Shown here in pieces: positions 34,443 through 42,083 of a stretch of DNA of 64,000 nt (its first letter is position 1; each line of letters opens with the position of its first letter). Below the pieces are notes generated by a model that ran no database searches, was not told the origin of the DNA, and saw only the letters and a list, made by a program, of their open reading frames with translations. Origin of the DNA: Streptomyces dioscori (GTDB lineage: Bacteria > Actinomycetota > Actinomycetes > Streptomycetales > Streptomycetaceae); NCBI RefSeq assembly GCF_003024195.1, contig NZ_KZ679038.1, positions 186,001-250,000 of the forward strand, written 5' to 3'. The translations under genes were made by a program, and so were the position numbers.

Positions 34443-34877
34443 TCAGGCGGCCTGGATGAGTTCCGCTCGCCCGAACAGCAGCGCGTATCCGGACGGGAGC
34501 CGGGCGAGGACGCGGTCGAGGAGGTCGGGACCCGCGAGGTCCGCGACGGCGGCGAGGACGGCTCCGGTGTCCCAGCGTGCGGTGGCCGGCGTCCCGCCCG
34601 TGCGGGTGGCGAGATCCTTGACGAAGCCCCAGCCCGTGAGCGGCCGGGGATCGGGGCTCTGGCCGGTGAGGACGAGGGCTGCCTCGGCCGGGAGACAGGC
34701 GGCGAGATCGCTCCGCTCCTCGCCGGTGAGCTGACGGCCCAGCGCCGCCAGCACGGCTCGGGTGACTTCCTCGGCCCGCTCCCTGGTGGAGTACGCGCCC
34801 TCGTACCGGATCCTCTCCAGCATCCGGTGAAACGTCGTGCCGGGCCGGGCGGTTGCCGGTTCACGCAGCGGAATCAT
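34443..34877 (-). CDS. DUF2267 domain protein
   Basis: A 144-residue all-helical protein: ERIRYEGAYSTRERAEEVTRAVLAALGRQLTGEERSDLAACLPAEAALVL and AVADLAGPDLLDRVLARLPSGYALLFGRAELIQ match the DUF2267 pattern of two repeated helical halves. Function is unknown, but such genes often lie near stress-response genes, here a SigF-like factor and Hsp20. ATG 34877 is followed by the conserved part; the ribosome site is weak (AAAGG). A GTG at 34946 is possible. Confidence 0.82.
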   Translation of the reverse strand: MIPLREPATARPGTTFHRMLERIRYEGAYSTRERAEEVTRAVLAALGRQLTGEERSDLAACLPAEAALVLTGQSPDPRPLTGWGFVKDLATRTGGTPATARWDTGAVLAAVADLAGPDLLDRVLARLPSGYALLFGRAELIQAA

Positions 34878-34956
34878 CGGAGATCGTTGCCTTTCTCGCC
34901 CGTCGGGCGTAGTGCCGGTGGATGGGCTGACCGGTCCGGTGGGCACCGGTCGGCCC

Positions 34957-34993
34957 TGTTCCTGTTGTTGCTGTTGCTGTTGCTGTTGCTGTG
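34957..34993. repeat. Hexanucleotide tandem repeat (CTGTTG)n
   Basis: About five to six CTGTTG units, slightly degenerate at the left end, between the DUF2267 gene and hsp18. It would encode poly-Leu in one plus-strand frame but is intergenic on the coding strand. Confidence 0.8.
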
Positions 34994-35023
34994 AGCACGC
35001 GGGCGGAGGACGGGACCGGGTCC

Positions 35024-35458
35024 TCAGCCGCGGATCTGCCTGTGCTCGGACCCTCCGCCGATCGAGACCTTGCGGGGCTTGGCGCGCTCGGCGATCGGGA
35101 TGCGCAGGGTCAGCACCCCCGCCTCGTAGTCGGCCGTGATGCGCTCGGTGTCAAGGGTGTCGGCCAGGACCAACTGGCGCGAGAAGGCGCCGACGGGCCG
35201 CTCGGAGAGTTCCATCTGCACGTGGTCGGCCTTCGCGGCCGGCCGGCGCTCGGCCTTGACGGTGAGCATGTTCCGCTCGACATCGACCTCGACCGCGTCC
35301 TTGTCAACGCCGGGCAGATCGAGAGCGATCACGTACTCCTCGCCGTCCCGGTAGGCGTCCATCGGCATCACCGAGGGCCTGGACCAGGTGCCCGTCGCAC
35401 CGGTCAACTGCTGGGCGAGCCGGTCGAGTTCGCGGAACGGGTCAGTGCGCATCAACAT
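35024..35458 (-). CDS. hsp18: Hsp20/alpha-crystallin small heat-shock protein (Hsp18-like)
   Basis: A 144-residue small heat-shock protein: MRTDPFRELDRLAQQL at the N-terminus, alpha-crystallin domain MDAYRDGEEYVIALDLPGVDKDAVEVDVERNMLTVKAERR ... FSRQLVLADTLDTERITADYEAGVLTLRIPIAERAKPRKVSI with the A-x-x-x-GVL motif. It forms oligomers that hold denaturing proteins. ATG 35458 follows GGAGGTG. The upstream region carries two copies of the RheA operator, and rheA is divergent, so heat induction by loss of RheA repression is expected. Confidence 0.94.
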   Translation of the reverse strand: MLMRTDPFRELDRLAQQLTGATGTWSRPSVMPMDAYRDGEEYVIALDLPGVDKDAVEVDVERNMLTVKAERRPAAKADHVQMELSERPVGAFSRQLVLADTLDTERITADYEAGVLTLRIPIAERAKPRKVSIGGGSEHRQIRG

Positions 35459-35480
35459 CGCGAAAACACCTCCACTGGTC

Positions 35481-35495
35481 TGGCAGTAACTGCCA
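35481..35495. promoter_or_regulatory. Palindrome TGGCAGT-A-ACTGCCA
   Basis: Perfect 7-base arms around one central A, between the hsp18 start and the RheA operators. It differs from the RheA site and may serve another regulator or form the 5' leader hairpin. Confidence 0.5.
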
Positions 35496-35523
35496 ATGCG
35501 CTTGATCTGACACCGTTGTAGCA

Positions 35524-35542
35524 TGTCATCCAAACGATGACA
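35524..35542. promoter_or_regulatory. RheA operator, perfect copy
   Basis: TGTCATC-N5-GATGACA is exactly the inverted repeat known as the RheA target upstream of hsp18 in S. albus. It lies in the hsp18-rheA divergent region. Confidence 0.88.
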
Positions 35543-35549
35543 ACTGAGA

Positions 35550-35568
35550 TGTCATCCAGAGGACGACA
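35550..35568. promoter_or_regulatory. RheA operator, second imperfect copy
   Basis: TGTCATC-N5-GACGACA, one base away from the perfect site, with its centre 26 bp from the first. It lies nearer the rheA start and suggests autoregulation. Confidence 0.72.
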
Positions 35569-35595
35569 ATCAGTAAGACGTCCGAGAGGACCCTC

Positions 35596-36255
35596 ATGCC
35601 CGCTGCCCCCGAACCCCTCGACCCCGCCTCGCTCCTCGCCGCCAAAGCGGCGCTCGACACGATCGGCGAAGCGGTCCGTGCCGCCCGGACCGCGCGGCCG
35701 GACCCGCCCCCGGAGGACGGGCGAGCCACCGCCGACCAGGCGCTGGCGGCGCTCGTGCTCCTGCGTGAACTGCGCGAACAGCTCGCTGGATGGGAGCCGG
35801 GGCTGATCGAGGCAGCGCGGGCGGCGGGCTCCAGCTGGGCGGAGCTGGCCCAGCCCATGGGTGTCGCCAGCCGCCAGGCCGCCGAGCGCCGCTACCTGCG
35901 CGTACGCCCCGGGCTGTCCGGCAGCACCGGCGAACAGCGCGTACAGGCCACCCGGGACCACCGGGCCGCCGACCGCACCGTCTCCGCCTGGGCGCGGGCC
36001 AACGCCGCCGAACTGCGTCAGCTCGCCGGGCAGATCACCGCTCTCACCGATCTCCCCGCCCGGGCGCGCAGCCCTCTGGCCCGGCTCGCCGACGCCCTCG
36101 CCGCCGACGACGCCACCCGCCTCATCGGCCCGCTGACCGAGACGCACACCCACCTCAAGGCCGCCCACCCCGACCTCGCGGCGCGCATCGACTCCATCAG
36201 TGACAGCACGGACCGGCTCCGGCAGGCCCGCGGCGGCGACGGAACCACCTTCTGA
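35596..36255 (+). CDS. rheA: HSP18 transcriptional repressor RheA
   Basis: A 219-residue protein with an HTH-like central segment LIEAARAAGSSWAELAQPMGVASRQAAERRYLRVRPG and helical C-terminal half (AWARANAAELRQLAGQITALTDLP). It resembles the RheA thermosensing repressor, which in S. albus undergoes a temperature-driven change and releases the hsp18 operator. Position (divergent from hsp18, about 140 bases apart) and two TGTCATC-N5-GATGACA type sites support the assignment. The start ATG is close to the second operator. Confidence 0.85.
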   Translation: MPAAPEPLDPASLLAAKAALDTIGEAVRAARTARPDPPPEDGRATADQALAALVLLRELREQLAGWEPGLIEAARAAGSSWAELAQPMGVASRQAAERRYLRVRPGLSGSTGEQRVQATRDHRAADRTVSAWARANAAELRQLAGQITALTDLPARARSPLARLADALAADDATRLIGPLTETHTHLKAAHPDLAARIDSISDSTDRLRQARGGDGTTF

Positions 36256-36300
36256 GGACCGGAGGCGACAGGGTTCGGCGGGCGCCACGCCGTCCCTGGT

Positions 36301-37626
36301 TCAGCGGGTGCGCCGCAACCTCACCGCGGCGACGATGCCCAGCACCGCACCCACCGCGAGTACGACGAGTCCCTTCAGCCAGACATCGCGCTCGATCTGG
36401 GTCGCGAGCACGACGCAGGAGGCCGCCCCGAGGATTGGCACCACGGACGGGGCCCTGAAGTGATCGTGTTCGGTGGCATCGCGACGCAGCACGAGCACAG
36501 AGGTGTTGACGAGGAAGAACACCACGAGAAGGAGCAGGACCAGGGTCGAGGCGAGTGTGCTCACATCGGCGGTCAGCGCGAGCAGCAGCGAGAGCGCCGT
36601 GGTGGTGGCGATGGCGGCCCACGGCGTACGCCGGCCGGGCAGCACCTTCGTCAGGAAGCTCGGCAGCAGGCCGTCCCGGGCCATGCCGTAGGCCAGCCGC
36701 GACGACATGATGCCGGTGAGCAGCGCGCCGTTGGCGACCGCCACCAGGGCGATGGCGCTGAAGAGCTTCGTGGGGACCCCGCCGGCCGCTCGGACGACTT
36801 CGAGGAGCGGCCCGCTGGACTCGGCCAGCTTCCCTGTCGGCACGGCCGCCGCCGCGGCGGCCCCGACCAGGACGTACACCGCGCCCGCGGTGACCAGCGC
36901 GCCGAAGAGCGCCCTGGGGTACGCGTGCCGGGGATCGCGGGTCTCCTCGGCGACGTTGACGGACGTCTCGAACCCGACGAACGAGTAGTAGGCGAGGACC
37001 GCCCCGCTGAGCACGGCGGCGGCAGGCCCCTTGCTGGTGGTGCCCAGATCGGTGAGCCGTCCCATGTCCCCGTCGCCGCGGAGCACGATCCAGGCCCCGA
37101 GACCGATCACCAGCAGCAGTCCGCCGACCTCGACGACCGTCGCGACGGCGTTGGCCCTGGTCGACTCGCTGATGCCCCGGGCGTTCAACAGTGCCAGCGC
37201 GGCCAGGAAGGCGATCGTGACGAGCACGACCGGAAGCGAGACGAACTCGGACAGGTAGTCGCCGCCGAACCCGCGGGCCAGGGCCCCCACCGACACGACG
37301 CCCGCGGCGAGCATGCAGAAACCGGCGAGGAATCCGGCGAAGGGCCCGTAGGCCAACGTGGCGTAGTGGGAGGCGCCGCCCGCGCGCGGATACTTGGTGA
37401 CCAGTTCGGCGTACGAGGCGGCCGTCAGCAGCGCCAGGCACAGGGCCACCAGGAGCGGGGCCCACACGGCACCGCCGGCATCGGCCGCGACCTGCCCGAC
37501 CAGGACGTACACGCCCGCGCCGAGAACGTCGCCGAGGATGAAGAAGTAGAGCAGCGGGGTGGTCAGAGCTTTCTTGAGCGCCGTGGGGGCTTCAGAGGTC
37601 CGGGGCGCGGCTTGGGGAGTGTGCAC
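36301..37626 (-). CDS. APC-superfamily amino-acid permease
   Basis: A 441-residue permease with 12 hydrophobic segments. LLYFFILGDVLGAGVYVLVGQVA is the first-helix glycine-rich motif of the APC superfamily, GGASHYATLAYGPFAGFLAGF the second to third helix, and SFVGFETSVNVAEETRDPRHAYPRAL the consensus loop after helix 6. It probably imports an amino acid or amine. No other gene is clearly cotranscribed. Confidence 0.92.
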   Translation of the reverse strand: MHTPQAAPRTSEAPTALKKALTTPLLYFFILGDVLGAGVYVLVGQVAADAGGAVWAPLLVALCLALLTAASYAELVTKYPRAGGASHYATLAYGPFAGFLAGFCMLAAGVVSVGALARGFGGDYLSEFVSLPVVLVTIAFLAALALLNARGISESTRANAVATVVEVGGLLLVIGLGAWIVLRGDGDMGRLTDLGTTSKGPAAAVLSGAVLAYYSFVGFETSVNVAEETRDPRHAYPRALFGALVTAGAVYVLVGAAAAAAVPTGKLAESSGPLLEVVRAAGGVPTKLFSAIALVAVANGALLTGIMSSRLAYGMARDGLLPSFLTKVLPGRRTPWAAIATTTALSLLLALTADVSTLASTLVLLLLVVFFLVNTSVLVLRRDATEHDHFRAPSVVPILGAASCVVLATQIERDVWLKGLVVLAVGAVLGIVAAVRLRRTR

Positions 37627-37771
37627 GGAGCGCCGGGTACCCCGTGCGACGGGTTTGCGACGTGGCGAATGGAGGGCTCGTGGCGTCTTCGGTGAGGCGC
37701 CCGTCGTGGTGTTTCGGCACGCCGCGTACGAGCCTGCGGTCCTTCGGCCGGGTTCTCACTCCGGCGTACGG

Positions 37772-38269
37772 TCAGGCCGTCAACGTCGACAGCTCCTTGT
37801 TGGCGCGCTCGGTGACCAGGGCCAGGACGCGGCCGGCGGCGGCCAGGTCCTCGGCGGGGATCCCGCCCCAGATGCGGGCGGAGACAGGGGCGGTCTCCGC
37901 GCCGACGGCGGTGAGCAGTTCGCGCCCCGCTTCGGTGGGACGGAGGTGCGCGCCGTCGGCGACGAGCAGGTGCTTGGCCAGCAGCTCGTCGAGCGTGGCG
38001 CGGATGCCGGCCGGATCCGCCTTGAGGTAGCCCTGGACCTGGGTGACGAGGTCGTCCGGCGTCTGCGGGGTGTCGGAGGTGATGGCGGCGCGCAGGGCGA
38101 CCTGCTGCTGGAACGTGGCACCGTGCCGGGCCAGGACATGTTCCAGGACTCCGCGGGCGGCGTAGTGGGCCAGGGCCAGGTCGCGGGCGTTGGCGACGGG
38201 CGCGGGGGTGTTCGCGGAGGTCGTGTCCGCGGAGGTCGTGATTGTGGTGGTGGACTCGCTGGTGGTCAT
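37772..38269 (-). CDS. MarR-like winged-helix protein
   Basis: A 165-residue protein with a Thr/Ser-rich N-terminus (TTSESTTTITTSADTTSANTP), then a winged helix (TFQQQVALRAAITSDTPQTPDDLVTQVQGYLKADPAGIRATLDELLAKHLLVADGAHLRPTEAGRELL) and a C-terminal helix pair (GRVLALVTERANKELSTL). It lies 23 bases downstream of a genuine MarR gene, so the two are cotranscribed and may form a heterodimer or paired switch. ATG 38269 follows GGGGGACAAC. The target is unknown. Confidence 0.8.
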   Translation of the reverse strand: MTTSESTTTITTSADTTSANTPAPVANARDLALAHYAARGVLEHVLARHGATFQQQVALRAAITSDTPQTPDDLVTQVQGYLKADPAGIRATLDELLAKHLLVADGAHLRPTEAGRELLTAVGAETAPVSARIWGGIPAEDLAAAGRVLALVTERANKELSTLTA

Positions 38270-38292
38270 GGTGTTGTCCCCCTGATTTCTCG

Positions 38293-38772
38293 TCAATTGC
38301 TCTCGTCGTTCGGTACGGATGGAGCGAGCGGTACGTCGAGCAGGGCCGTCAGCTCGTCGGTGAACGCCCGTGTCCGCGGGGCGTCGAGGCCGCCGAGCGG
38401 CTCCAGCAGCTGCTGGAGCAGTTCCTGGACCACCGTGATGGCCTGCCGCGTGACGGCCTCGCCCTGCTCGGTGAGCGCCAGCTGCACGGCACGCGGGTCG
38501 CGGGGATCGCGGGTGCGCTCGATCAGGCCGCTCGACTCAAGTGCGCGTGCCAGCTTCGAGACGTACAGCGCCTCCAGGCCGGTGTGGTCGGCGAGACGGC
38601 GCTGGCTGGGTCGCTCGCCGGTGCGCCGCATGCCGAACAGCGACGCGACCAGCGAGTACTGCGCGTGGGTGAGCCCCAGTGGAGCGACCGCGCGATCGAC
38701 CGCGACGCGCCATTTGTTGGCGAGCCGCCACACCAGGAAGCCGGGTGTGGGGCCCGGTGAACCCTTGCTCAT
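38293..38772 (-). CDS. MarR-family regulator
   Basis: A 159-residue MarR protein: LVWRLANKWRVAVDRAVAPLGLTHAQYSLVASLFGM, recognition region SQRRLADHTGLEALYVSKLARALESSGLI and wing RTRDPRDPRAVQLALTEQG, followed by a C-terminal dimerisation helix. The gene appears leaderless: TACTCT ends 7 bases before ATG. A 17-base palindrome directly upstream of that -10 probably binds the protein itself. First gene of a two-gene operon with the winged-helix gene 37772. Confidence 0.9.
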   Translation of the reverse strand: MSKGSPGPTPGFLVWRLANKWRVAVDRAVAPLGLTHAQYSLVASLFGMRRTGERPSQRRLADHTGLEALYVSKLARALESSGLIERTRDPRDPRAVQLALTEQGEAVTRQAITVVQELLQQLLEPLGGLDAPRTRAFTDELTALLDVPLAPSVPNDESN

Positions 38773-38786
38773 GCCAAGTAGAGTAC

Positions 38787-38803
38787 ATAGACATAATGTC
38801 CAT
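38787..38803. promoter_or_regulatory. Probable MarR self-operator
   Basis: ATAGACAT-A-ATGTCCAT, 8-base arms with one mismatch, lies in the promoter spacer upstream of the marR -10 TACTCT (minus strand). Confidence 0.6.
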
Positions 38804-38840
38804 GGCTACTATTTTACGGGGCCACCGCTGGAGAGGGTCC

Positions 38841-39458
38841 TCAGAGGATCTCGGCGCCCAGGGCGATGTCGAAGCCGGCGCCGTTGGCCGCCAGGCCCAC
38901 CAGGAGGAGGCCGGCCCATTCGAGGGCGTGGGTCATCTCCAGTCCTCCCGCGTCGAGGGGCCGCATGTCCAGGCTCTCCAGAAACGCCGCGACACGCGCC
39001 TTCGCCTCGGCACCGTCGCCGGCGAAGAACACGTCCCGGGGCTCGTCCTCGGCAAGGACGCCTCGGAAGATCGAGTTGAATGCCTTCACCACGTGCGCAC
39101 CCTCCGGGGCGACGGCGGCGATCTGCTGGGACACCGACTTGCCCGGGGTGGTCACAAGCCCGCTCGCGTCGGCGTTGAACGGGTTGGTGATGTCGACGAG
39201 GATCTTGCCGGCCAGCGCGTCGCCGTAGTGCGTGACCACGTCGACCGCGCCGGTGTACAGGACGGCCACGATGACGATGTCACCCGCCGGCCTCGCACCG
39301 AACGCGCCGACGGTGGCTCCGTCGCCGATCCGGTCGGCGAGCGCCTGGGCCTTGGCGGTGTCGCGGCTCATGAGCTCGACGGTGTGGCCGTGCTTCGCCG
39401 CCCGGGTGCCGATGGTCGCGGCCATGTTGCCCGAGCCGATGATGCTGATGGTGGTCAT
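38841..39458 (-). CDS. NADPH-dependent F420 reductase-like oxidoreductase
   Basis: A 205-residue protein: ISIIGSGNMAATIGTRAAKHGH is the Rossmann loop, ELMSRD gives a polar residue favouring NADPH, then VAVLYTGAVDVV, DITNPFN, AHVVKAFNSIF and FFAGDGAEAKARV. Family members reduce or use F420 or other acceptors. Two divergent or convergent partners: the SDR gene 39535 lies 76 bases upstream in the same direction, so it may be cotranscribed. A close relative truncated at its N-terminus is encoded at 1032-1580. Confidence 0.88.
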   Translation of the reverse strand: MTTISIIGSGNMAATIGTRAAKHGHTVELMSRDTAKAQALADRIGDGATVGAFGARPAGDIVIVAVLYTGAVDVVTHYGDALAGKILVDITNPFNADASGLVTTPGKSVSQQIAAVAPEGAHVVKAFNSIFRGVLAEDEPRDVFFAGDGAEAKARVAAFLESLDMRPLDAGGLEMTHALEWAGLLLVGLAANGAGFDIALGAEIL

Positions 39459-39534
39459 GACGTGTGTTCCCTTGTTGTGTATGGACCAGTTGGCCGCCGG
39501 GTCTTGCCTGCATGCGCGACCACGGGCAGCGCGC

Positions 39535-40269
39535 TCAGATCACCGTGGTGCCGCCGTCGGCGACCAGTTCCATGCCGTTGACGTAGCTGGAGTCGTCCGA
39601 GGCGAGGAACAGCGCGGCCGACGCGATCTCCTCGGGGCGGCCCATCTCCCGACGCGGGATCACGGATTCGAACTGCGCCTTCATCTGTTCGTCCATCACC
39701 TGCTCCAGGATCGGCGTGGCGACCTGGCCGGGAGTCAGCACGTTCACCCGGATCCTCCTGTCCCTCAACTCGGACACCCACACCCGTGCGTACGCGGGCA
39801 GCACGGCCTTGCTCGCCGCGTACACACTCCAGTCGGGGTAGCCCCTGAGCGATGCGTTCGACCCGGTCATGAGGATCGAGCCGCCGTCGTTGAACAGCGG
39901 CAGCGCCTTCTGGACCGTGAACAGCGTGCCGCGCGCGTTCAGCGAGAAGGCGGCATCGAACTGCTCCTCGGTGACCTCGCCGAGCCTGCCCTGCTCCCCC
40001 GTCCCGGCACTTGTCCACAACACGTCGACAGCACCCTTCTCCCGCTTGACCGTCTCGAACAGGCGGTCCAGGTCGTCCAGGTCGGCCGCATCACCCTGCA
40101 CGCCGGTCACGTTCCGGCCGATCAGCCTGACCGCTTCGTCCAGCGCGTCCTTGCGCCGGCCCGAGATGAAGACGTGCGCCCCTTCGTCGACGAACAACTT
40201 CGCACCGGCCAGCGCCATCCCGCTGGTCGCTCCCGTGATCACCGCAACCTTGCCGTCGAGCTTTCCCAT
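39535..40269 (-). CDS. SDR-family oxidoreductase controlled by a TetR gene
   Basis: A 244-residue SDR. The cofactor loop TGATSGMALAGAKLF has Ala where the classical TGxxxGxG has its last Gly; the SGRRKD after beta-2 favours NADP. The catalytic region is MTGSNAS and YAASKA; RPEEIASAALFLASDDSSYVNGMELVADGGTTVI is a normal C-terminus. ATG 40269 is preferred to the longer frame, which lacks features. It is divergent from a TetR gene, a very common arrangement in which the SDR is derepressed by its substrate. Confidence 0.9.
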   Translation of the reverse strand: MGKLDGKVAVITGATSGMALAGAKLFVDEGAHVFISGRRKDALDEAVRLIGRNVTGVQGDAADLDDLDRLFETVKREKGAVDVLWTSAGTGEQGRLGEVTEEQFDAAFSLNARGTLFTVQKALPLFNDGGSILMTGSNASLRGYPDWSVYAASKAVLPAYARVWVSELRDRRIRVNVLTPGQVATPILEQVMDEQMKAQFESVIPRREMGRPEEIASAALFLASDDSSYVNGMELVADGGTTVI

Positions 40270-40296
40270 GACTGCTCCATCCACATGCCGTGCCGG

Positions 40297-40326
40297 CGTT
40301 AAGCACACCGTGTCGAGTACTTAACG
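40297..40326. promoter_or_regulatory. CGTTAAG-N16-CTTAACG inverted repeat
   Basis: Seven-base perfect arms in the SDR-TetR divergent region, 28 bases from the SDR start. Candidate TetR operator on the SDR side. Confidence 0.55.
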
Positions 40327-40370
40327 TATCGGACGGTTGCGAGGGGTGCAAGCTATGCACACCGACCGGT

Positions 40371-40388
40371 ACCCACGTGGGTTAAGCT
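40371..40388 (+). promoter_or_regulatory. Palindrome and -10 of leaderless tetR
   Basis: ACCCACGTGGGT (40371-40382) is a perfect 12-base palindrome directly followed by TAAGCT (40383-40388), 6 bases before ATG 40395. An operator placed in the promoter spacer of a leaderless gene would give autorepression. Confidence 0.6.
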
Positions 40389-40394
40389 GGGCTT

Positions 40395-41048
40395 ATGACA
40401 GAGTTGGAGAAGGGGCCGCGCGGCCTGCGCCGCGGCAGGGGCGCACGGGAGCGCATCCTCAGCGCGTCACAACAGCTGTTCCGCGATCAAGGGATCGGCG
40501 GCACGGGCATGGACCAGCTCTGCGCGGTGGCCGAGGTGTCCAAGCGGACGCTCTATCAGCACTTCGGCGGCAAGGACGAGCTGATCGCCGAAGGCCTGCG
40601 CCGGTTCGATCCCGACATCCTGCCCGAGGTGTTCGACCGCACCGACCTCACACCTCGCGAACGGCTTCTCGCCGTGTTCGACGTGCACGCGCCCCTGTGC
40701 CCGTACATCGCGGCAGCCGTGGAGATCCCCGACCCGGCCCACCCGGCACGTGAGTACGCCCGCGACTACAAGAAGAGCTTTGCCGCCCGGCTCACCGATG
40801 CCGCCCGCGAGGCAGGCGCCGCCGACCCCGAACAGCTGGGCGAGCAACTGGCGTTGCTCCTGGACGGCGCCTCGGCCCGCAGCCGAGTCCTCGACTCCGA
40901 CGCGTTCGCCACCGCCGCCGCCGTCGCGGTTGTCCTCGTCGACAACGCCGTCCCCACGACGGCGGCACCGGCCGTGGCGAGCGCCGCCGAGCAGCGCGCC
41001 TCGGGCTCCCCCGCTGCCGCGTCCCCCACCGGCGACTCAGCTCTTTGA
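40395..41048 (+). CDS. TetR-family regulator
   Basis: A 217-residue TetR protein: HTH ARERILSASQQLFRDQGIGGTGMDQLCAVAEVSKRTLYQHFGGKDELIAEGL at residues 15-70, then a ligand-binding domain and an Ala/Pro/Ser-rich tail (TTAAPAVASAAEQRASGS). It is divergent from the SDR and probably represses it. The transcript appears leaderless. The last 12 bases overlap the convergent XRE-DUF2690 gene. Confidence 0.9.
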   Translation: MTELEKGPRGLRRGRGARERILSASQQLFRDQGIGGTGMDQLCAVAEVSKRTLYQHFGGKDELIAEGLRRFDPDILPEVFDRTDLTPRERLLAVFDVHAPLCPYIAAAVEIPDPAHPAREYARDYKKSFAARLTDAAREAGAADPEQLGEQLALLLDGASARSRVLDSDAFATAAAVAVVLVDNAVPTTAAPAVASAAEQRASGSPAAASPTGDSAL

Positions 41049-42083
41049 GTCAGCCGTCGCAGGAGACGCGATGGACTGGTCCTGGCGCGCCCTGACGCAT
41101 TCTTTCGCGCCGCCCGCCGCGGGTCTGAAACAAGCCTGCACCGACGTCCCGGGGTTCACCACGTTCATCAGCGTGTGGACGTAGGTGTCCGCCTCGTTGC
41201 GGGTGGTGACCCGTGCGCCGTGGAGGGATCCGTCCCGGCCCCCCGTCCGGATCTCGACGCGGTCGTCCACGACGGCGCCCCACATCCGGGCCCAACTCGC
41301 CCCGCATTCCTCGCTGTAGCGGATCTGGATCCAGGCACCCGTGGCGGTCTCGCGCTCGGCGAGCGTCATGGGCTCGGCGCCGCATTTCATCGTGATCGGG
41401 TCCTTGTCCTGACAGGCGTCGTGCCGGCAGAGCGCTCCGGTGGCAGGGGGTGGCGTGGGGGACGGTGACCGCTCTTTACCGTGCGAGGGGGGAAGGTTGA
41501 GGAGCACGAGCGTCCCTATGACCACCGCGCAGACCGACACCAGAGCGGTGAGGACGGTCACGGGCCGGTGGCTGGGCGGACGTGCGGGGGTGGGGTGGAC
41601 GTCGCCCGGGACTCCCTTTGGTGGCGCTGCTTCCGGTGTGGCTGCTTCTGCTGTGGCTGTCTCTGTCGGGACGGTGTCGGGCGGGGCGTCGGTCGAGGGC
41701 GAGGACGGCGTGTCCGTCCGAGTGCCGGTGCGCTGTCGGGCCGACGTCTGCCGCGTCGGCGCACTGGCTTCCTCGTTCGGCGTCCCGGCCGTCCCGTTCG
41801 CCCCGTCCGCTCGGTCCGCTCGGTCTGTTCGGTCCGTCCTGTGCGTCCGGGCGATGTCCAAGAGCGCCAACGGGTGGTCGGCCGCTTCGCCGACCAGACG
41901 GCACAGCTCGATGACCGCGCTGCGGGGCGGCAGGCTCTTGCCGTTGAGGTAGCGCTCCCAGGACGACTTGCTGAAGGTGGTCACGTTCGCGAGCTGCGCC
42001 AGGCTCAGGCCGCTGCGCTGCTTCAACTGCCGCAGTACGGCGGCCAGTCGGGCGCCCGACGGTGAGGGTGCAGCCCGTGTCAT
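41037..42083 (-). CDS. Membrane-anchored XRE regulator with DUF2690 exodomain
   Basis: A 348-residue protein with an unusual layout: cytoplasmic HTH (residues 10-60, LAAVLRQLKQRSGLSLAQLANVTTFSKSSWERYLNGKSLPPRSAVIELC), a Thr/Asp/Pro-rich linker of about 100 residues, one membrane helix (VLTALVSVCAVVIGTLVLLNL) and an extracellular DUF2690 domain with CRHDACQDKDP and further cysteines. This can carry a signal across the membrane directly to DNA. It is translationally coupled (ATGA) to a paralogue at 42080 with the same HTH style but a peptidoglycan-binding exodomain. The function is unknown; see finding on 41037-45363. Confidence 0.85.
   Translation of the reverse strand: MTRAAPSPSGARLAAVLRQLKQRSGLSLAQLANVTTFSKSSWERYLNGKSLPPRSAVIELCRLVGEAADHPLALLDIARTHRTDRTDRADRADGANGTAGTPNEEASAPTRQTSARQRTGTRTDTPSSPSTDAPPDTVPTETATAEAATPEAAPPKGVPGDVHPTPARPPSHRPVTVLTALVSVCAVVIGTLVLLNLPPSHGKERSPSPTPPPATGALCRHDACQDKDPITMKCGAEPMTLAERETATGAWIQIRYSEECGASWARMWGAVVDDRVEIRTGGRDGSLHGARVTTRNEADTYVHTLMNVVNPGTSVQACFRPAAGGAKECVRARQDQSIASPATADSKS

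Noticed and set aside
33453..34994. 513-codon plus-strand frame opposite the sigma factor, ending in poly-Leu
   Set aside because: It runs antisense to the sigma factor and DUF2267 genes, and its tail is the intergenic CTGTTG repeat; no ribosome site or domain.
36460..37695. 411-codon plus-strand frame opposite the amino-acid permease
   Set aside because: Antisense to twelve well-formed hydrophobic segments and rich in charged residues typical of such shadows.
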